A stretch of 64,000 nt of DNA, from contig NZ_VAUP01000015.1 of the NCBI RefSeq assembly GCF_005871085.1, positions 496,001 through 560,000 of the forward strand. Direction: 5' to 3'. The stretch's first letter is position 1. Each line of letters opens with the position of its first letter. This stretch comes from Xanthobacter autotrophicus. Lineage in GTDB: Bacteria > Pseudomonadota > Alphaproteobacteria > Rhizobiales > Xanthobacteraceae. A model generated the notes under the pieces. That model saw nothing but the letters and a program-made list of their open reading frames with translations. It had not been told where the DNA came from and did not search any database. Shown here one piece after another: positions 23,899-30,966 of this stretch. A program made the translations under genes and the position numbers.

Positions 23899-24131
23899 GC
23901 GGCCGTGCTCCCTTGCTCGGCGGCTCGGCGTGCGTCAGCGCGATCAGCGAGGCGGCCCAATGTTTCAGCAATGGCTTCCTTGCGCCCCAGACGGATGCGC
24001 ATGTTTGCAAGCTGCTCCGGCGTGCGCCGAGCCTTCTCGTCCTGAGTTCCCGAGAGGATCTCGATCCAGTCGCGGTACTCCATGAGGTCGAGTTCGGCCT
24101 CTTCGGCCTGGTGTCGAAGGCTGACCGTCAT
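23895..24131 (-). CDS. Small phage protein, early operon
   Basis: A 78-residue charged helical protein (MTVSLRHQAEEAELDLME start; DWIEILSGTQDEKARRTPEQ middle). It overlaps the next gene by 4 bp on each side, so it is translationally coupled within the operon. No family is recognised; proteins of this type are frequent beside clamp and DnaA-like genes in related phages. Confidence 0.7.
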   Translation of the reverse strand: MTVSLRHQAEEAELDLMEYRDWIEILSGTQDEKARRTPEQLANMRIRLGRKEAIAETLGRLADRADARRAAEQGSTAA

Positions 24132-24730
24132 GGCGCGTCGCCTCCGGTTAGCTTGAGGCGAAGGGCTTCCACTTCAACGGTCAGGTCGGATGCTTCCCCG
24201 ATCAGCGCCGCAATCTTGCGCACGGCATGCAGCGCGGTGGTGTGGTCGCGCCCGCCGAAGCGCCGGGCGACCTCCGACATCGATCGCGTGGTCAGCGTCT
24301 TGGCCAGGTACATGGCGACCTGGCGCGGCTTCACCACGGTGTGGATGCGGCTCGGAGACTGAAGATCCTGCGCCGTGCAGCCGTAGTATGCGGCGACGAA
24401 CCGCATGATCTCGGCTACGGTCGGGCACAAAGGGTCATAGCCCTCCGGAAGAGGCGGGATCACGCGCTGGATGGGCGGCGCTCCTTCGCGCAAGGCACGC
24501 GCCTTTTCCCGGCGGATCCGGTCCACTTCCCGCCTCCGGGCCACCCGATGCTCTGCGGCCTCTTCAGGGCTGAGCACCGGCCTGCGTTCCGATGACGGGC
24601 GCTTCGGCGGCGGGACAGACAGCGGGCGGCCTTGGGCTGGGCAAAGCCCAAACAGGCGGGCCCGTCGGGTCTTCGCCTGCTCGTGCTGCCGGGCCAACTC
24701 GGGCGAATTGACAAGCATGTGGGCGTTCAT
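24128..24730 (-). CDS. DnaA domain-IV-like DNA-binding protein
   Basis: A 200-residue protein. The C-terminal third (about 110-180) reads as DnaA domain IV: VAAYYGCTAQDLQSPSR, TVVKPRQVAMYLAKTLTT, then SMSEVARRFGGRDHTTALHAV, which is the DnaA signature (GGRDHTT-LHA) that contacts the DnaA box. DnaA AAA+ and N-terminal domains are absent; the first 100 residues are basic and low in structure. It could bind DnaA boxes at the phage origin, or titrate or block the host origin (inference). It lies in the same operon as a sliding clamp homologue and an initiator. Confidence 0.85.
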   Translation of the reverse strand: MNAHMLVNSPELARQHEQAKTRRARLFGLCPAQGRPLSVPPPKRPSSERRPVLSPEEAAEHRVARRREVDRIRREKARALREGAPPIQRVIPPLPEGYDPLCPTVAEIMRFVAAYYGCTAQDLQSPSRIHTVVKPRQVAMYLAKTLTTRSMSEVARRFGGRDHTTALHAVRKIAALIGEASDLTVEVEALRLKLTGGDAP

Positions 24731-24948
24731 TTCCGCCCCTCCAGTGCCGCGTCGATCATGGCGCGCGTGGCCGGATCAACGTGCCGGATCGGGAAGCCGA
24801 AGAAGCCGGCGGGGTGGCTGCACGTGATGGTCACGGGCTGGCCTGCGGCCTCCAGCAGCCTTTTCCGCTTCTGGTTCTGCATGTAGGCGCGGCCCTGCTG
24901 TCGAATGGCCGCGCGCGCTTCGTGCTGCGCCTTTGTCACCTTGATCAT
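24727..24948 (-). CDS. Small phage protein of unknown function
   Basis: A 73-residue basic protein (MIKVTKAQHEARAAIRQQ start) that ends DPATRAMIDAALEGRK. It overlaps the clamp gene and the DnaA-like gene by 4 bp each, which shows it is part of one coupled operon. The middle VTITCSHPAGFFGFPIRHVD has one Cys and one conserved-looking aromatic run. No family is recognised. Confidence 0.65.
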   Translation of the reverse strand: MIKVTKAQHEARAAIRQQGRAYMQNQKRKRLLEAAGQPVTITCSHPAGFFGFPIRHVDPATRAMIDAALEGRK

Positions 24949-26189
24949 TCGGCAGCCCTCACTTCGGGCTCAGCCGGCGGCACGGGCGGCTCATGAGGGA
25001 GCGCCGTTTCGCCACGCATCGGCATCAGGATGAAGGTCGACGCCGGGTCCGACGCATCGGAGATCCTGACCTGCGAACTCGCCGAACCCGTCCAGTGCAG
25101 CCGGAAGGCCGAGCCGCGTATCTGCTGCACAATGGCCACCAGATAGCGACGGTCGAAGCTGATGGGTTGATCCGGCCAGGATCTCAGGGGCGCGGCAGGC
25201 ACGGGAATGCTGGCCCGACCGCGATCAGCGTCTCGCCGATCGAGATAGAGCGCACCCTTGCGCCAGCAGAGGGTCAGACCGCAGCTGGAGCCGCGGGCCT
25301 CGATCGCCTTGAGCCGACCCAGAGCCGAGAGGAAGGCGAGGCGGTCCACCTCATAGCCGGCATCCGTAGCTTCGCACAGCACTCGGTGATAGTCAGGATA
25401 CGTCCCGTCGATCATCCTCCCTGTGATCGACACCGCTTCCGTGTCGATCCGGCACAGAAACGGGGAGGCCGAAATGGTCAGCCGGGCTGGGCCGCGCACC
25501 AGGTTAACCGCGGCACGAACGAGCAGAGATGAGACGATGCATCTACGTTCGCCTGCCACATAGCCTGCGGCTTCCATCGCGGCTCCGACGCCCGCGATGT
25601 TCCGCTCGACCCTGCCAAGGCGGTGCCCGTCTGTGGTGACCGAAAAGAGCCGGTCGCCATCTGGATCGAGGCAAACCCCATTGAGGTAGTACCGCGTCTC
25701 CTCGTTGGAGATGAAGGGCGCGACGCGGGCGAGCACGTCCCCGACGAAGCCGGCGTCAAGTTGAATGGCGCCGTGCTTCAGCGCATCCTCCGGCCGCTTC
25801 ATCTTCGGCCAGTCCTTGGCGTCGACGGCGGGCAGGAGCCATTCCTCCTCGTCAACGAGCACGAGAAGCTCGTTGGCGGCCCGAAGCGCAAGCGTCACGC
25901 GCTGGGTAGCAGGAAGGCCGCGGACGATGTCTCGCAGCACCCGAGGATCGACGCAGACCGCCTCCAGCTTGCCGGCCGCGGCGACGTGCGTCCGGATCTC
26001 AATATCAAGATCGGTACTAACGATCTCAAGGCGACTGTGGCCGGCAGCGAGACGAGCTGTGGAAAGGATCGGGATCGTCGCCTTCTGGTGACAGGCTGAG
26101 ATCACCCGGGCGAGCGCCTGCGAAAACGCTCCCGCGTCCACGCTGATGCCGGCACCTTCGGCAATTCGGCTCTTTCTTGTGTTCCCCAT
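24945..26189 (-). CDS. dnaN: Phage-encoded sliding clamp (DNA polymerase III beta homologue)
   Basis: A 414-residue homologue of the beta clamp, slightly longer than the bacterial 370-380. Three clamp domains are visible: ATIPILSTARLAAGHSRLEIVSTDLDIEI (domain 1), YYLNGVCLDPDGDRLFSVTTDGHRLG (domain 2), and GTYPDYHRVL with FILMPMRGE near the end (domain 3, where FILMPMR is the usual clamp C-terminus). A Pro-rich tail of about 20 residues follows. It would tether polymerase to phage DNA or compete with the host clamp. ATG at 26189 preferred to the GTG at 26192. Overlaps the gene downstream by 4 bp. Clamps are unusual in temperate siphoviruses. Confidence 0.88.
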   Translation of the reverse strand: MGNTRKSRIAEGAGISVDAGAFSQALARVISACHQKATIPILSTARLAAGHSRLEIVSTDLDIEIRTHVAAAGKLEAVCVDPRVLRDIVRGLPATQRVTLALRAANELLVLVDEEEWLLPAVDAKDWPKMKRPEDALKHGAIQLDAGFVGDVLARVAPFISNEETRYYLNGVCLDPDGDRLFSVTTDGHRLGRVERNIAGVGAAMEAAGYVAGERRCIVSSLLVRAAVNLVRGPARLTISASPFLCRIDTEAVSITGRMIDGTYPDYHRVLCEATDAGYEVDRLAFLSALGRLKAIEARGSSCGLTLCWRKGALYLDRRDADRGRASIPVPAAPLRSWPDQPISFDRRYLVAIVQQIRGSAFRLHWTGSASSQVRISDASDPASTFILMPMRGETALPHEPPVPPAEPEVRAAE

Positions 26190-26809
26190 CACGCAGCCCT
26201 CCCCTTCAGGAGGTCCGCCCCGAAGGTCTGCTGCATCGCCTCAAGGCCCATCGGGAGGAAGCCGGGGATCTGGGTCGCCTCGCCAGTGGCGAACCATTTG
26301 CCAGCGATGCGGCGGTCGGCCATGACGAGCTGCGCAACGGCTTCGTCGACGGTCGTCCCAACGAACCAGCGGGCCAGACGGTGTTCCACCCCGGTCTCGA
26401 TTTCCAGATCACGCATGCGGCGTGCGAGATTGGTGGAAAGACCGATCCGCACCACATCAGGCGCCGTGACGGGATTGGCGAAATAGACGAAACCCACCAA
26501 GTGCGGAGCGATCGGCGGGAGGTTCAGAACAGGCAGTGCGGGCGCGCGGTTGCGGAAGTCCATCCACGCTTCCGCCGAGCCGTGGCGCCCGATAGCGGCG
26601 ACGACCGTCCGCGCGAAAGTCGGCGTTGAACCAATCAGACGAGACGCCGCATAGAAGGCATTCCGGTCTCCCGGCTCGCCCACGCCCAGCATCGGCTTGA
26701 GAAGGTCCGTGAGGTAGTTCAGCCTCGCGTCGGTCGGTGTGAGCCGCCTCGTGAGCGTCTTGATCAGCTCCGCCGTTTCGGGCGAAGCCATCGTCGGGAT
26801 CTCGGACAT
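26189..26809 (-). CDS. GIY-YIG-like (T5orf172-type) protein
   Basis: A 206-residue protein whose ATG at 26809 has AGGAGG upstream. The C-terminal half resembles the T5orf172/Mug113 branch of GIY-YIG: LVGFVYFANPVTAPDVVRIGLS (GVY...VKIG-type motif), NLARRMRDLE (the Arg of the fold) and a later Trp region RWFVGTT with GKWFATGEATQIPGF. The N-terminal half is helical without a known domain. In phages such domains nick DNA or accompany DNA-binding parts. The last gene letter overlaps the clamp start by 1 bp. The substrate is unknown. Confidence 0.65.
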   Translation of the reverse strand: MSEIPTMASPETAELIKTLTRRLTPTDARLNYLTDLLKPMLGVGEPGDRNAFYAASRLIGSTPTFARTVVAAIGRHGSAEAWMDFRNRAPALPVLNLPPIAPHLVGFVYFANPVTAPDVVRIGLSTNLARRMRDLEIETGVEHRLARWFVGTTVDEAVAQLVMADRRIAGKWFATGEATQIPGFLPMGLEAMQQTFGADLLKGRAA

Positions 26810-26894
26810 GGGTCCTCCTTCAGGGCGCACGAAGGCGCCCGGCGAAATGCCGGTTGACGTGGGTTGGTGATGAAGAGCGGCCGAAGCCGCGAAA

Positions 26895-27011
26895 TCAGTG
26901 CGGGCTGTGGTGCGCGGCGTACCAGATGCCGAGGGCGAGCCCGGCGAGCGTGAAGGCGGCGCGCTCAATCATGGCAGCGGCTGCACGTCGAAACTCAGGG
27001 CGACGGATCAT
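26895..27011 (-). CDS. Small membrane protein, 38 residues
   Basis: The ATG at 27011 overlaps the stop of the gene upstream (ATGA at 27008-27011). The product (MIRRPEFRRAAAAMIE, then a hydrophobic FTLAGLALGIWYAAH) is a single-pass small membrane protein. Coupling and good codon use make it a real gene despite its size. The role is unknown. Confidence 0.6.
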   Translation of the reverse strand: MIRRPEFRRAAAAMIERAAFTLAGLALGIWYAAHHSPH

Positions 27012-27445
27012 CTGTCTTCTCCGTCTTCATCCAGGGGGCGATCTTCAGGGCCAGCGCCCGCGAGCCGCCGGAACACCAGAGCAAGCACCTCGCGGCGCAG
27101 TTCCGCATCCACTTCCACAGCGCGCGCGACAAGCTGTCCGACATCTGCGGTTTCTTCGATCCGTTCTCGGGCATGGGCTTCCGCCTTGTCGTTCGCTTTG
27201 GCCATGGCGGCGCGAACGCGCTCGACCACGGATGCGCGTGGGTCCGATGATTCCTTGTAGTAGAGCGCCCGCGCCTGCCGATAGCTGATGCCGGCGCACC
27301 GTGCGGCGCGCGCAAGCATGCTTTCCCGCGTGTCGATGTCACCGCGCGGCCCACCGAGCACCTTGATCGACTGGTGCATCTCTGCGGCAAGGGTCATCTC
27401 ATCCCTCGCAAGTTTATCCGGAATTCCGGACGACTTCTCCGGCAT
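27008..27445 (-). CDS. Phage protein of unknown function, early operon
   Basis: A 145-residue protein starting at 27445 (MPEKSSGIPDKLARDE). The central part ESMLARAARCAGISYRQARALYYKES resembles a helix-turn-helix, followed by a long Ala/Arg/Glu helix (VERVRAAMAKANDKAEAHAR) and an acidic tail. This fits a small DNA-binding regulator, but the residues are not diagnostic. It overlaps the 38-residue membrane gene by 4 bp. Confidence 0.6.
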   Translation of the reverse strand: MPEKSSGIPDKLARDEMTLAAEMHQSIKVLGGPRGDIDTRESMLARAARCAGISYRQARALYYKESSDPRASVVERVRAAMAKANDKAEAHARERIEETADVGQLVARAVEVDAELRREVLALVFRRLAGAGPEDRPLDEDGEDR

Positions 27446-27504
27446 TTCGCACAGTCCTTCTGCTCTTCTGTGGTCAGCAGACGGACTGCACTGGAGACGG
27501 AGTG

Positions 27505-27987
27505 ATGTTGCTCACCGCAGATGATCTTGCAGGACGTGCTGCGGCGAGCGCGGATAGAAGCGGCGGCCCGGCGGGAACCGGGCACGCCGAAGTGGGTCGG
27601 GAGGAATCCGACCAGGGGAACGACAGTTTCATCGCGATCGGCACCCTGGCAGGCGCCATCGTGGACAAGCTCAAATCGGATCGGGCCGCGCGCATCGCCC
27701 CTCGCGCCGCCGCCCGTGCGCCGGCCGGCGGAGAAGTCGCGCTCAGTGCCGGCCGGCGCCCCAACATGGAGAAGAGGATGCCGTCGATTGGGACGACGCG
27801 GATGTTCGCAACGCTGCTCGCCGGGATCGCGCGCGAACGCAGCGACCGTGGTGAGGCCCTTCTGCGATACATCGAGGCGGAGGCCGGATACCTGCGGCCG
27901 AAGATGCCTGTCACCGCAGACGCGATGACCAGCGCTTGCGCCGATGCGCGCCGGCTGAGGATTAGCCATGATGTGGCGGGTGGGTGA
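27505..27987 (+). CDS. Possible protein of unknown function against the early operon
   Basis: A 160-residue frame with ATG at 27505 preceded by GGAGACGGAG. The C-terminal half (RMFATLLAGIARERSDRGEALLRYIEAEAGYLRP) looks like a genuine helical protein; the N-terminal half is Ala/Gly/Arg-rich and could be shadow-like. It ends 3 bp before the minus-strand stop at 27990. The opposite strand also has long open frames here, but these are Arg/Ser-rich without plausible starts. Moderate to low certainty; if it is false, 27446-27989 is a 540-bp gap in the operon. Confidence 0.4.
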   Translation: MLLTADDLAGRAAASADRSGGPAGTGHAEVGREESDQGNDSFIAIGTLAGAIVDKLKSDRAARIAPRAAARAPAGGEVALSAGRRPNMEKRMPSIGTTRMFATLLAGIARERSDRGEALLRYIEAEAGYLRPKMPVTADAMTSACADARRLRISHDVAGG

Positions 27988-27989
27988 GG

Positions 27990-28364
27990 TCAGCACGCCA
28001 GTGCCTCCGCCTTCATCTGGCGGATGCGCGAGGCGGCGCACTCCTCGCCGTAGAGTACGGCGAAATCGATGTACTCGCCCTTCAAGTCGGCCGGAACCCA
28101 ACGCGGCACCAGGTCAGACCGCGGAGGGCGCCCAACGCGGGATGCCTCGGCAAGCTGTGCGCGCACCGCGGGGTCCGCACAGCGCCGCTGCTGCGCCTCG
28201 GAGCGCGACGGGAGGCGCACATCGGCCCTCTTTGCCCACTTGATGATGCAGGCAGGGCTCACGCCGATGTCCCGTGCGATCTCGACAGCGAGGGCGCCGG
28301 CCTGCGCCATCTCGGTCATCCGGGCGATCGCTTCAAGGGTGCTCTTCGGTCGGGCGCGCGTCAT
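27990..28364 (-). CDS. Helix-turn-helix phage protein
   Basis: A 124-residue protein (MTRARPKSTLEAIARMTEM start). Residues about 15-50 read as a resolvase/Hin-like helix-turn-helix: LAVEIARDIGVSPACIIKWAKRADV. The remainder, VPADLKGEYIDFAVLYGEECAASRIR, is a second conserved block common in Hyphomicrobiales phages. Likely DNA-binding, perhaps regulating early genes or the origin. The ATG at 28364 overlaps the previous stop by 1 bp. Confidence 0.7.
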   Translation of the reverse strand: MTRARPKSTLEAIARMTEMAQAGALAVEIARDIGVSPACIIKWAKRADVRLPSRSEAQQRRCADPAVRAQLAEASRVGRPPRSDLVPRWVPADLKGEYIDFAVLYGEECAASRIRQMKAEALAC

Positions 28365-28597
28365 CAGGCGGCCCTCCGGTAGGCCACGAACGCCCGCGCG
28401 AGTTCCATCTGGTAGGCGTCCGTCTCCCGGTGCCCGGCATCGGCGGCGCCGTTCCGCCAGCCGTGCCAGTAAGCGCGAGACCGGTTGTTGCCGGGCTCGG
28501 GTACGCCGTGCCAGCCATCCCAATAGCCGTCGACCATCTCGACGGTGTCGAGAGACATGAGGTCTTCTATGGTGGTGACGGGGGCGAACTCGGACAT
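28364..28597 (-). CDS. RMF/CrpP-like small protein
   Basis: A 77-residue protein. The core VDGYWDGWHGVPEPGNNRSRAYWHGWRNG matches the ribosome modulation factor / CrpP pattern (G-x-GxxG, then an aromatic and WxxGWxxG), split here into its two halves. RMF dimerises ribosomes in stationary phase; CrpP-like relatives are found on plasmids and phages with unclear roles. A phage copy could slow host translation or act on a tRNA-like target (inference). It shares 1-bp overlaps with genes on both sides. Confidence 0.6.
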   Translation of the reverse strand: MSEFAPVTTIEDLMSLDTVEMVDGYWDGWHGVPEPGNNRSRAYWHGWRNGAADAGHRETDAYQMELARAFVAYRRAA

Positions 28598-28692
28598 CAG
28601 GCGGTCCTCCGCCAGACGTATGTGGCGCGTCCCGCCGCGGGCGCGGACAGGTCAGGGCAGAATTGCCCGGCCGGCAACGGATGCTCCACCAT
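28597..28692 (-). CDS. Possible 31-residue phage protein
   Basis: A short frame, MVEHPLPAGQFCPD onward to YVWRRTA, ends in a TGATG overlap with the RMF-like gene, which argues that it is translated. The Pro- and Cys-containing N-terminus and the ATYVW motif recur as short peptides in phages of this group. No ribosome binding site is seen; low certainty. Confidence 0.35.
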   Translation of the reverse strand: MVEHPLPAGQFCPDLSAPAAGRATYVWRRTA

Positions 28693-28725
28693 CCAAGGTT
28701 GCGACACCGATTCGATGGTGAAGAC

Positions 28726-29319
28726 ATGGTTATTGGCTATGCGGAGATCATCTCCTCGCTCGCGCTGCTTGTCAGCTTCGGAAGCTATGTCCTTCACTGG
28801 CGGACATGGCGGCGCGAGATAGATTCCCAGAGGCCCGAACTGCTTGCCTCTAAGGTGAGCGATGAGCAGATCGAGCCACCCTGGCACCGAATACGCATAA
28901 CATTGCGGTCCAGATCGGATGAAGGAGTTGCAATGGAAAGCCTCCGCGTTAAAAGCCCTAAGGCCGCGGCGCTTGCGAGATATCTGGACTGCGCAAAGTA
29001 CGGCAACGAGGGAAGGCTTCGTGTGCATCTGCCCGACCGACCCGATCGACAAATCAGCACGAAGCTTCGGGTCGCGCATGCAGGCTCCGCCATTATCCGC
29101 TACGCGGGAGGCATCCAGGAAATGGGCTCGGGAGATCAGCATTTTGAGGACTTCCTCATCTTGCTGCCGGAGGCTTCCAATTCAGCGCGCAGCTCAGCCG
29201 CGACCCGAAGCGTCGCACTGGTCGCAACCCTGAGCTCTCTCACCCACCCAGTTAAGAGGCAGACAAGGCTGATCAAGGTCATGATCCACACCGCCACGAA
29301 GGCGCCAGCCACCCAATAG
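28726..29319 (+). CDS. Membrane-anchored protein of unknown function
   Basis: A 197-residue frame starting at 28726 (MVIGYAEIISSLALLVSFGS), with one N-terminal membrane helix, a short HWRTWRREID basic stretch and a beta-rich region (WHRIRITLRSRSDEG, LRVHLPDRPDRQISTK, SAIIRYAGGIQEMG). The last 60 codons overlap, in antisense, the better supported gene at 29136-29336, so the true C-terminus may be earlier. It reads against the early operon. Its composition is less GC-rich than neighbours. A lysogenic cargo role is possible. Confidence 0.5.
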   Translation: MVIGYAEIISSLALLVSFGSYVLHWRTWRREIDSQRPELLASKVSDEQIEPPWHRIRITLRSRSDEGVAMESLRVKSPKAAALARYLDCAKYGNEGRLRVHLPDRPDRQISTKLRVAHAGSAIIRYAGGIQEMGSGDQHFEDFLILLPEASNSARSSAATRSVALVATLSSLTHPVKRQTRLIKVMIHTATKAPATQ

Positions 29320-29336
29320 GGGACGACGATGCTCAT
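29136..29336 (-). CDS. Small membrane protein, early operon
   Basis: A 66-residue protein with ATG at 29336 preceded by GGGAGGG. One long hydrophobic segment (YWVAGAFVAVWIMTLISLVC) is followed by a cytoplasmic, coiled-coil-prone Arg/Glu/Ala stretch ending KMRKSSKC. It overlaps the Cro-like gene by 4 bp and so is coupled to it. Size and layout are like small phage membrane effectors; holin function is unlikely at this place. Confidence 0.65.
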   Translation of the reverse strand: MSIVVPYWVAGAFVAVWIMTLISLVCLLTGWVRELRVATSATLRVAAELRAELEASGSKMRKSSKC

Positions 29337-29554
29337 GCCACCCTCCCCTGGTGTTCGGGTTGGGAGCACGCATGGAATTGCGCCATGAAGGCTTTCACGC
29401 GCTCAGCGGTCCGCCAGCTCGGCTCACGCCCCTGCCGCAGATCGAAAACAAACTTCGGATCCCCAACGGCCTCCTTGCCGAAGCGCGTCGGGGCAATGCC
29501 GTTCTTGGAGATGAAGGCCTCTATCTCGGCCTTAAAAGCTTCCGGCTCGATCAT
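29333..29554 (-). CDS. Cro-like regulator of the lytic operon
   Basis: A 73-residue protein in the position of Cro, divergent from the CI-like gene. The sequence FKAEIEAFISKNGIAPTRFG followed by KEAVGDPKFVFDLRQGREPS and RTAERVKAFMAQ is a recognised helix-turn-helix family of Hyphomicrobiales phages (FGKEAVGDP, FVFDLR-GR). It is the first gene of the leftward lytic operon and is separated from CI by three copies of the operator. It probably represses the CI promoter to lock in lytic growth. Confidence 0.75.
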   Translation of the reverse strand: MIEPEAFKAEIEAFISKNGIAPTRFGKEAVGDPKFVFDLRQGREPSWRTAERVKAFMAQFHACSQPEHQGRVA

Positions 29555-29565
29555 GAGCGCACTCT

Positions 29566-29581
29566 ATAGGATTTTGCCTAT
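29566..29581. promoter_or_regulatory. CI/Cro operator 1 (cro side)
   Basis: ATAGGATTTTGCCTAT lies 12 bp upstream of the cro-like start. An identical copy occurs at 32052-32067. Palindromic half-sites ATAGG and CCTAT face each other across six bases. Confidence 0.75.
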
Positions 29582-29587
29582 CATTCA

Positions 29588-29603
29588 AGAGGCAAAATCC
29601 TAT
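29588..29603. promoter_or_regulatory. CI/Cro operator 2
   Basis: AGAGGCAAAATCCTAT is the reverse-oriented copy of the same site (14 of 16 bases match the complement of operator 1 after the first pair). It is centred between operators 1 and 3. Confidence 0.7.
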
Positions 29604-29614
29604 TCGCCGGATAT

Positions 29615-29630
29615 GTAGGAAATTTCCTAT
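29615..29630. promoter_or_regulatory. CI/Cro operator 3 (cI side)
   Basis: GTAGGAAATTTCCTAT contains the perfect palindrome TAGGAAATTTCCTA and lies 9 bp before the CI start at 29640, where binding would block CI expression (autoregulation or Cro action). Confidence 0.7.
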
Positions 29631-29639
29631 ACCAATGCC

Positions 29640-30347
29640 ATGGATGCCGTGCGCCAACTGATCATCGATCGAGTCAATGAGCTGGGGACCGACCTCAAAG
29701 CGGCATCCCTCGCCATGGGGCGGAATCACGCATACCTGCAGCAGTTCATTTCCCGTGGCGTACCAGTTGAGTTGAAGGAACGCGATCGGATCGCATTGGC
29801 GACCTTCCTCAGGGTGGAAGAGGGCCGACTTCGGCCCCAGCAAGCCGAACGGCTCAACGCCGAACCCCAGCGCTCTCCGAAGCCCGAACGGCCTAAGGCT
29901 GATGTCTCTTACCCGATGGACGTAAACTGGCCGACACGGAAGGTCCCTGTCTACGGCCAGGCAGCCGGCGGTGCTGACGACGACGGAAGGTTCATCCTCA
30001 ACGGCAACAAGGTGGCCGACGTTCTCATTCTGCCGGGCCTCGAGGACGTGAAGGACGCCTACGCGGTCTATGTCTATGGCACATCAATGGTGCCCGCATT
30101 CAAGCCGGGGGCGACGGTCTATGTGGACCCAAGCCGCCCGATCGTCGCGGGCGATGACGTGGTGGTGCAGGTCAAGATGGACGAACACGAGCCGCCCTAT
30201 GGGTTCGTGAAGGAGTTCGTCGCCCGCCGAGGCGGCAAGCTCGTCCTGCTGCAGCACAATCCACCCGAAGGCCAAGACAAGACCCTCACCTTCCCGCTCG
30301 ATCGGGTGGTCGCCGTCCACAAGGTCGTCGGCAACGTTCCACGGTAG
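29640..30347 (+). CDS. CI-like repressor, S24 peptidase family
   Basis: A 235-residue repressor. Residues 1-70 hold a helix-turn-helix (LKAASLAMGRNHAYLQQFIS), a linker rich in Pro/Arg/Lys follows, and residues about 100-235 form the LexA/S24 autoprotease: the Ala-Gly cleavage site in YGQAAGGADD (about 109/110), catalytic Ser in VYGTSMVPAF (about 149) and Lys in GFVKEFV (about 190), then KLVLLQHNPP and a VVAVHKVVG end. RecA-triggered self-cleavage would induce the prophage after DNA damage. The gene is flanked by the operators and divergent from cro. Start at the ATG at 29640, close behind operator 3. Confidence 0.9.
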   Translation: MDAVRQLIIDRVNELGTDLKAASLAMGRNHAYLQQFISRGVPVELKERDRIALATFLRVEEGRLRPQQAERLNAEPQRSPKPERPKADVSYPMDVNWPTRKVPVYGQAAGGADDDGRFILNGNKVADVLILPGLEDVKDAYAVYVYGTSMVPAFKPGATVYVDPSRPIVAGDDVVVQVKMDEHEPPYGFVKEFVARRGGKLVLLQHNPPEGQDKTLTFPLDRVVAVHKVVGNVPR

Positions 30348-30464
30348 CAGCGCAGATTCGATTCGACTCCAGATCGCCCCTCGATCAATATGGAACATAG
30401 CAAGAACACGGGGGCGAGAATGCCGGGCGTCGGAGTAGCGCTTTGCCTTTCAAACACAGCATCG

Positions 30465-30656
30465 ATGCTCATTTCCTGCGCTGATTGCGGCCATACGACA
30501 GTCTGGTTCGAGCGGCATTTTCGGCAACGTGGGCTGCGTCCCGATCACACGGTCAGCCAGGTTTCCAAGCGCCTTTTCTGCCCCGCATGCCGGCGCGCCG
30601 GCGGGCGCGGCAAAGAGCTGCGGATCGAAGCATTCCCTGTCGTTCGCCAGATGTAG
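30465..30656 (+). CDS. Small zinc-ribbon protein
   Basis: A 63-residue protein starting MLISCADCGHTTVWFERHF, with two CxxC pairs (CADC and CPAC) about 45 residues apart, the pattern of a zinc ribbon. It follows the repressor on the same strand. The open frame extends upstream to 30390 with poor composition, so the inner ATG was chosen. Similar small proteins occur after CI genes in related prophages; function unknown. Confidence 0.6.
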   Translation: MLISCADCGHTTVWFERHFRQRGLRPDHTVSQVSKRLFCPACRRAGGRGKELRIEAFPVVRQM

Positions 30657-30661
30657 GTTGC

Positions 30662-30922
30662 ATGAGCGAGGCACTCACCATCCACGTCGTCCAGACGTTC
30701 ACTGAGATCGACGGCTATCCGGTCGCTGAGGAGCCTGTCGCCTGCCAGTCGGCATCCCAGGCCAAGGCGAAGGCTCAGGCCGCGCGCGGCAGCAAGCTCG
30801 GCGTCATCGCATGGTCGCGCACGTCGCCGGACCCTGGGCTGGGCGACTGGGGGGATCCGGTGATAATCGCCCGTTATGGCAAGATCCCCGAGGAGTTTGA
30901 GGAGGCAGGCGCGGTTGAGTAG
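30662..30922 (+). CDS. Small phage protein of unknown function
   Basis: An 86-residue protein starting MSEALTIHVVQTFTEIDGYP at 30662, 3 bp after the zinc-ribbon stop and so probably coupled with it. The middle QSASQAKAKAQAARGSKLGVIAWSR is a common pattern in small proteins next to repressor genes. The last part GDWGDPVIIARYGKIPEEF is well ordered. It may be made in the lysogen together with CI; function unknown. Confidence 0.6.
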   Translation: MSEALTIHVVQTFTEIDGYPVAEEPVACQSASQAKAKAQAARGSKLGVIAWSRTSPDPGLGDWGDPVIIARYGKIPEEFEEAGAVE

Positions 30923-30966
30923 GACACCTTCACGTGACAATCGAGAAAATGGAGCACCCAAGTTAT

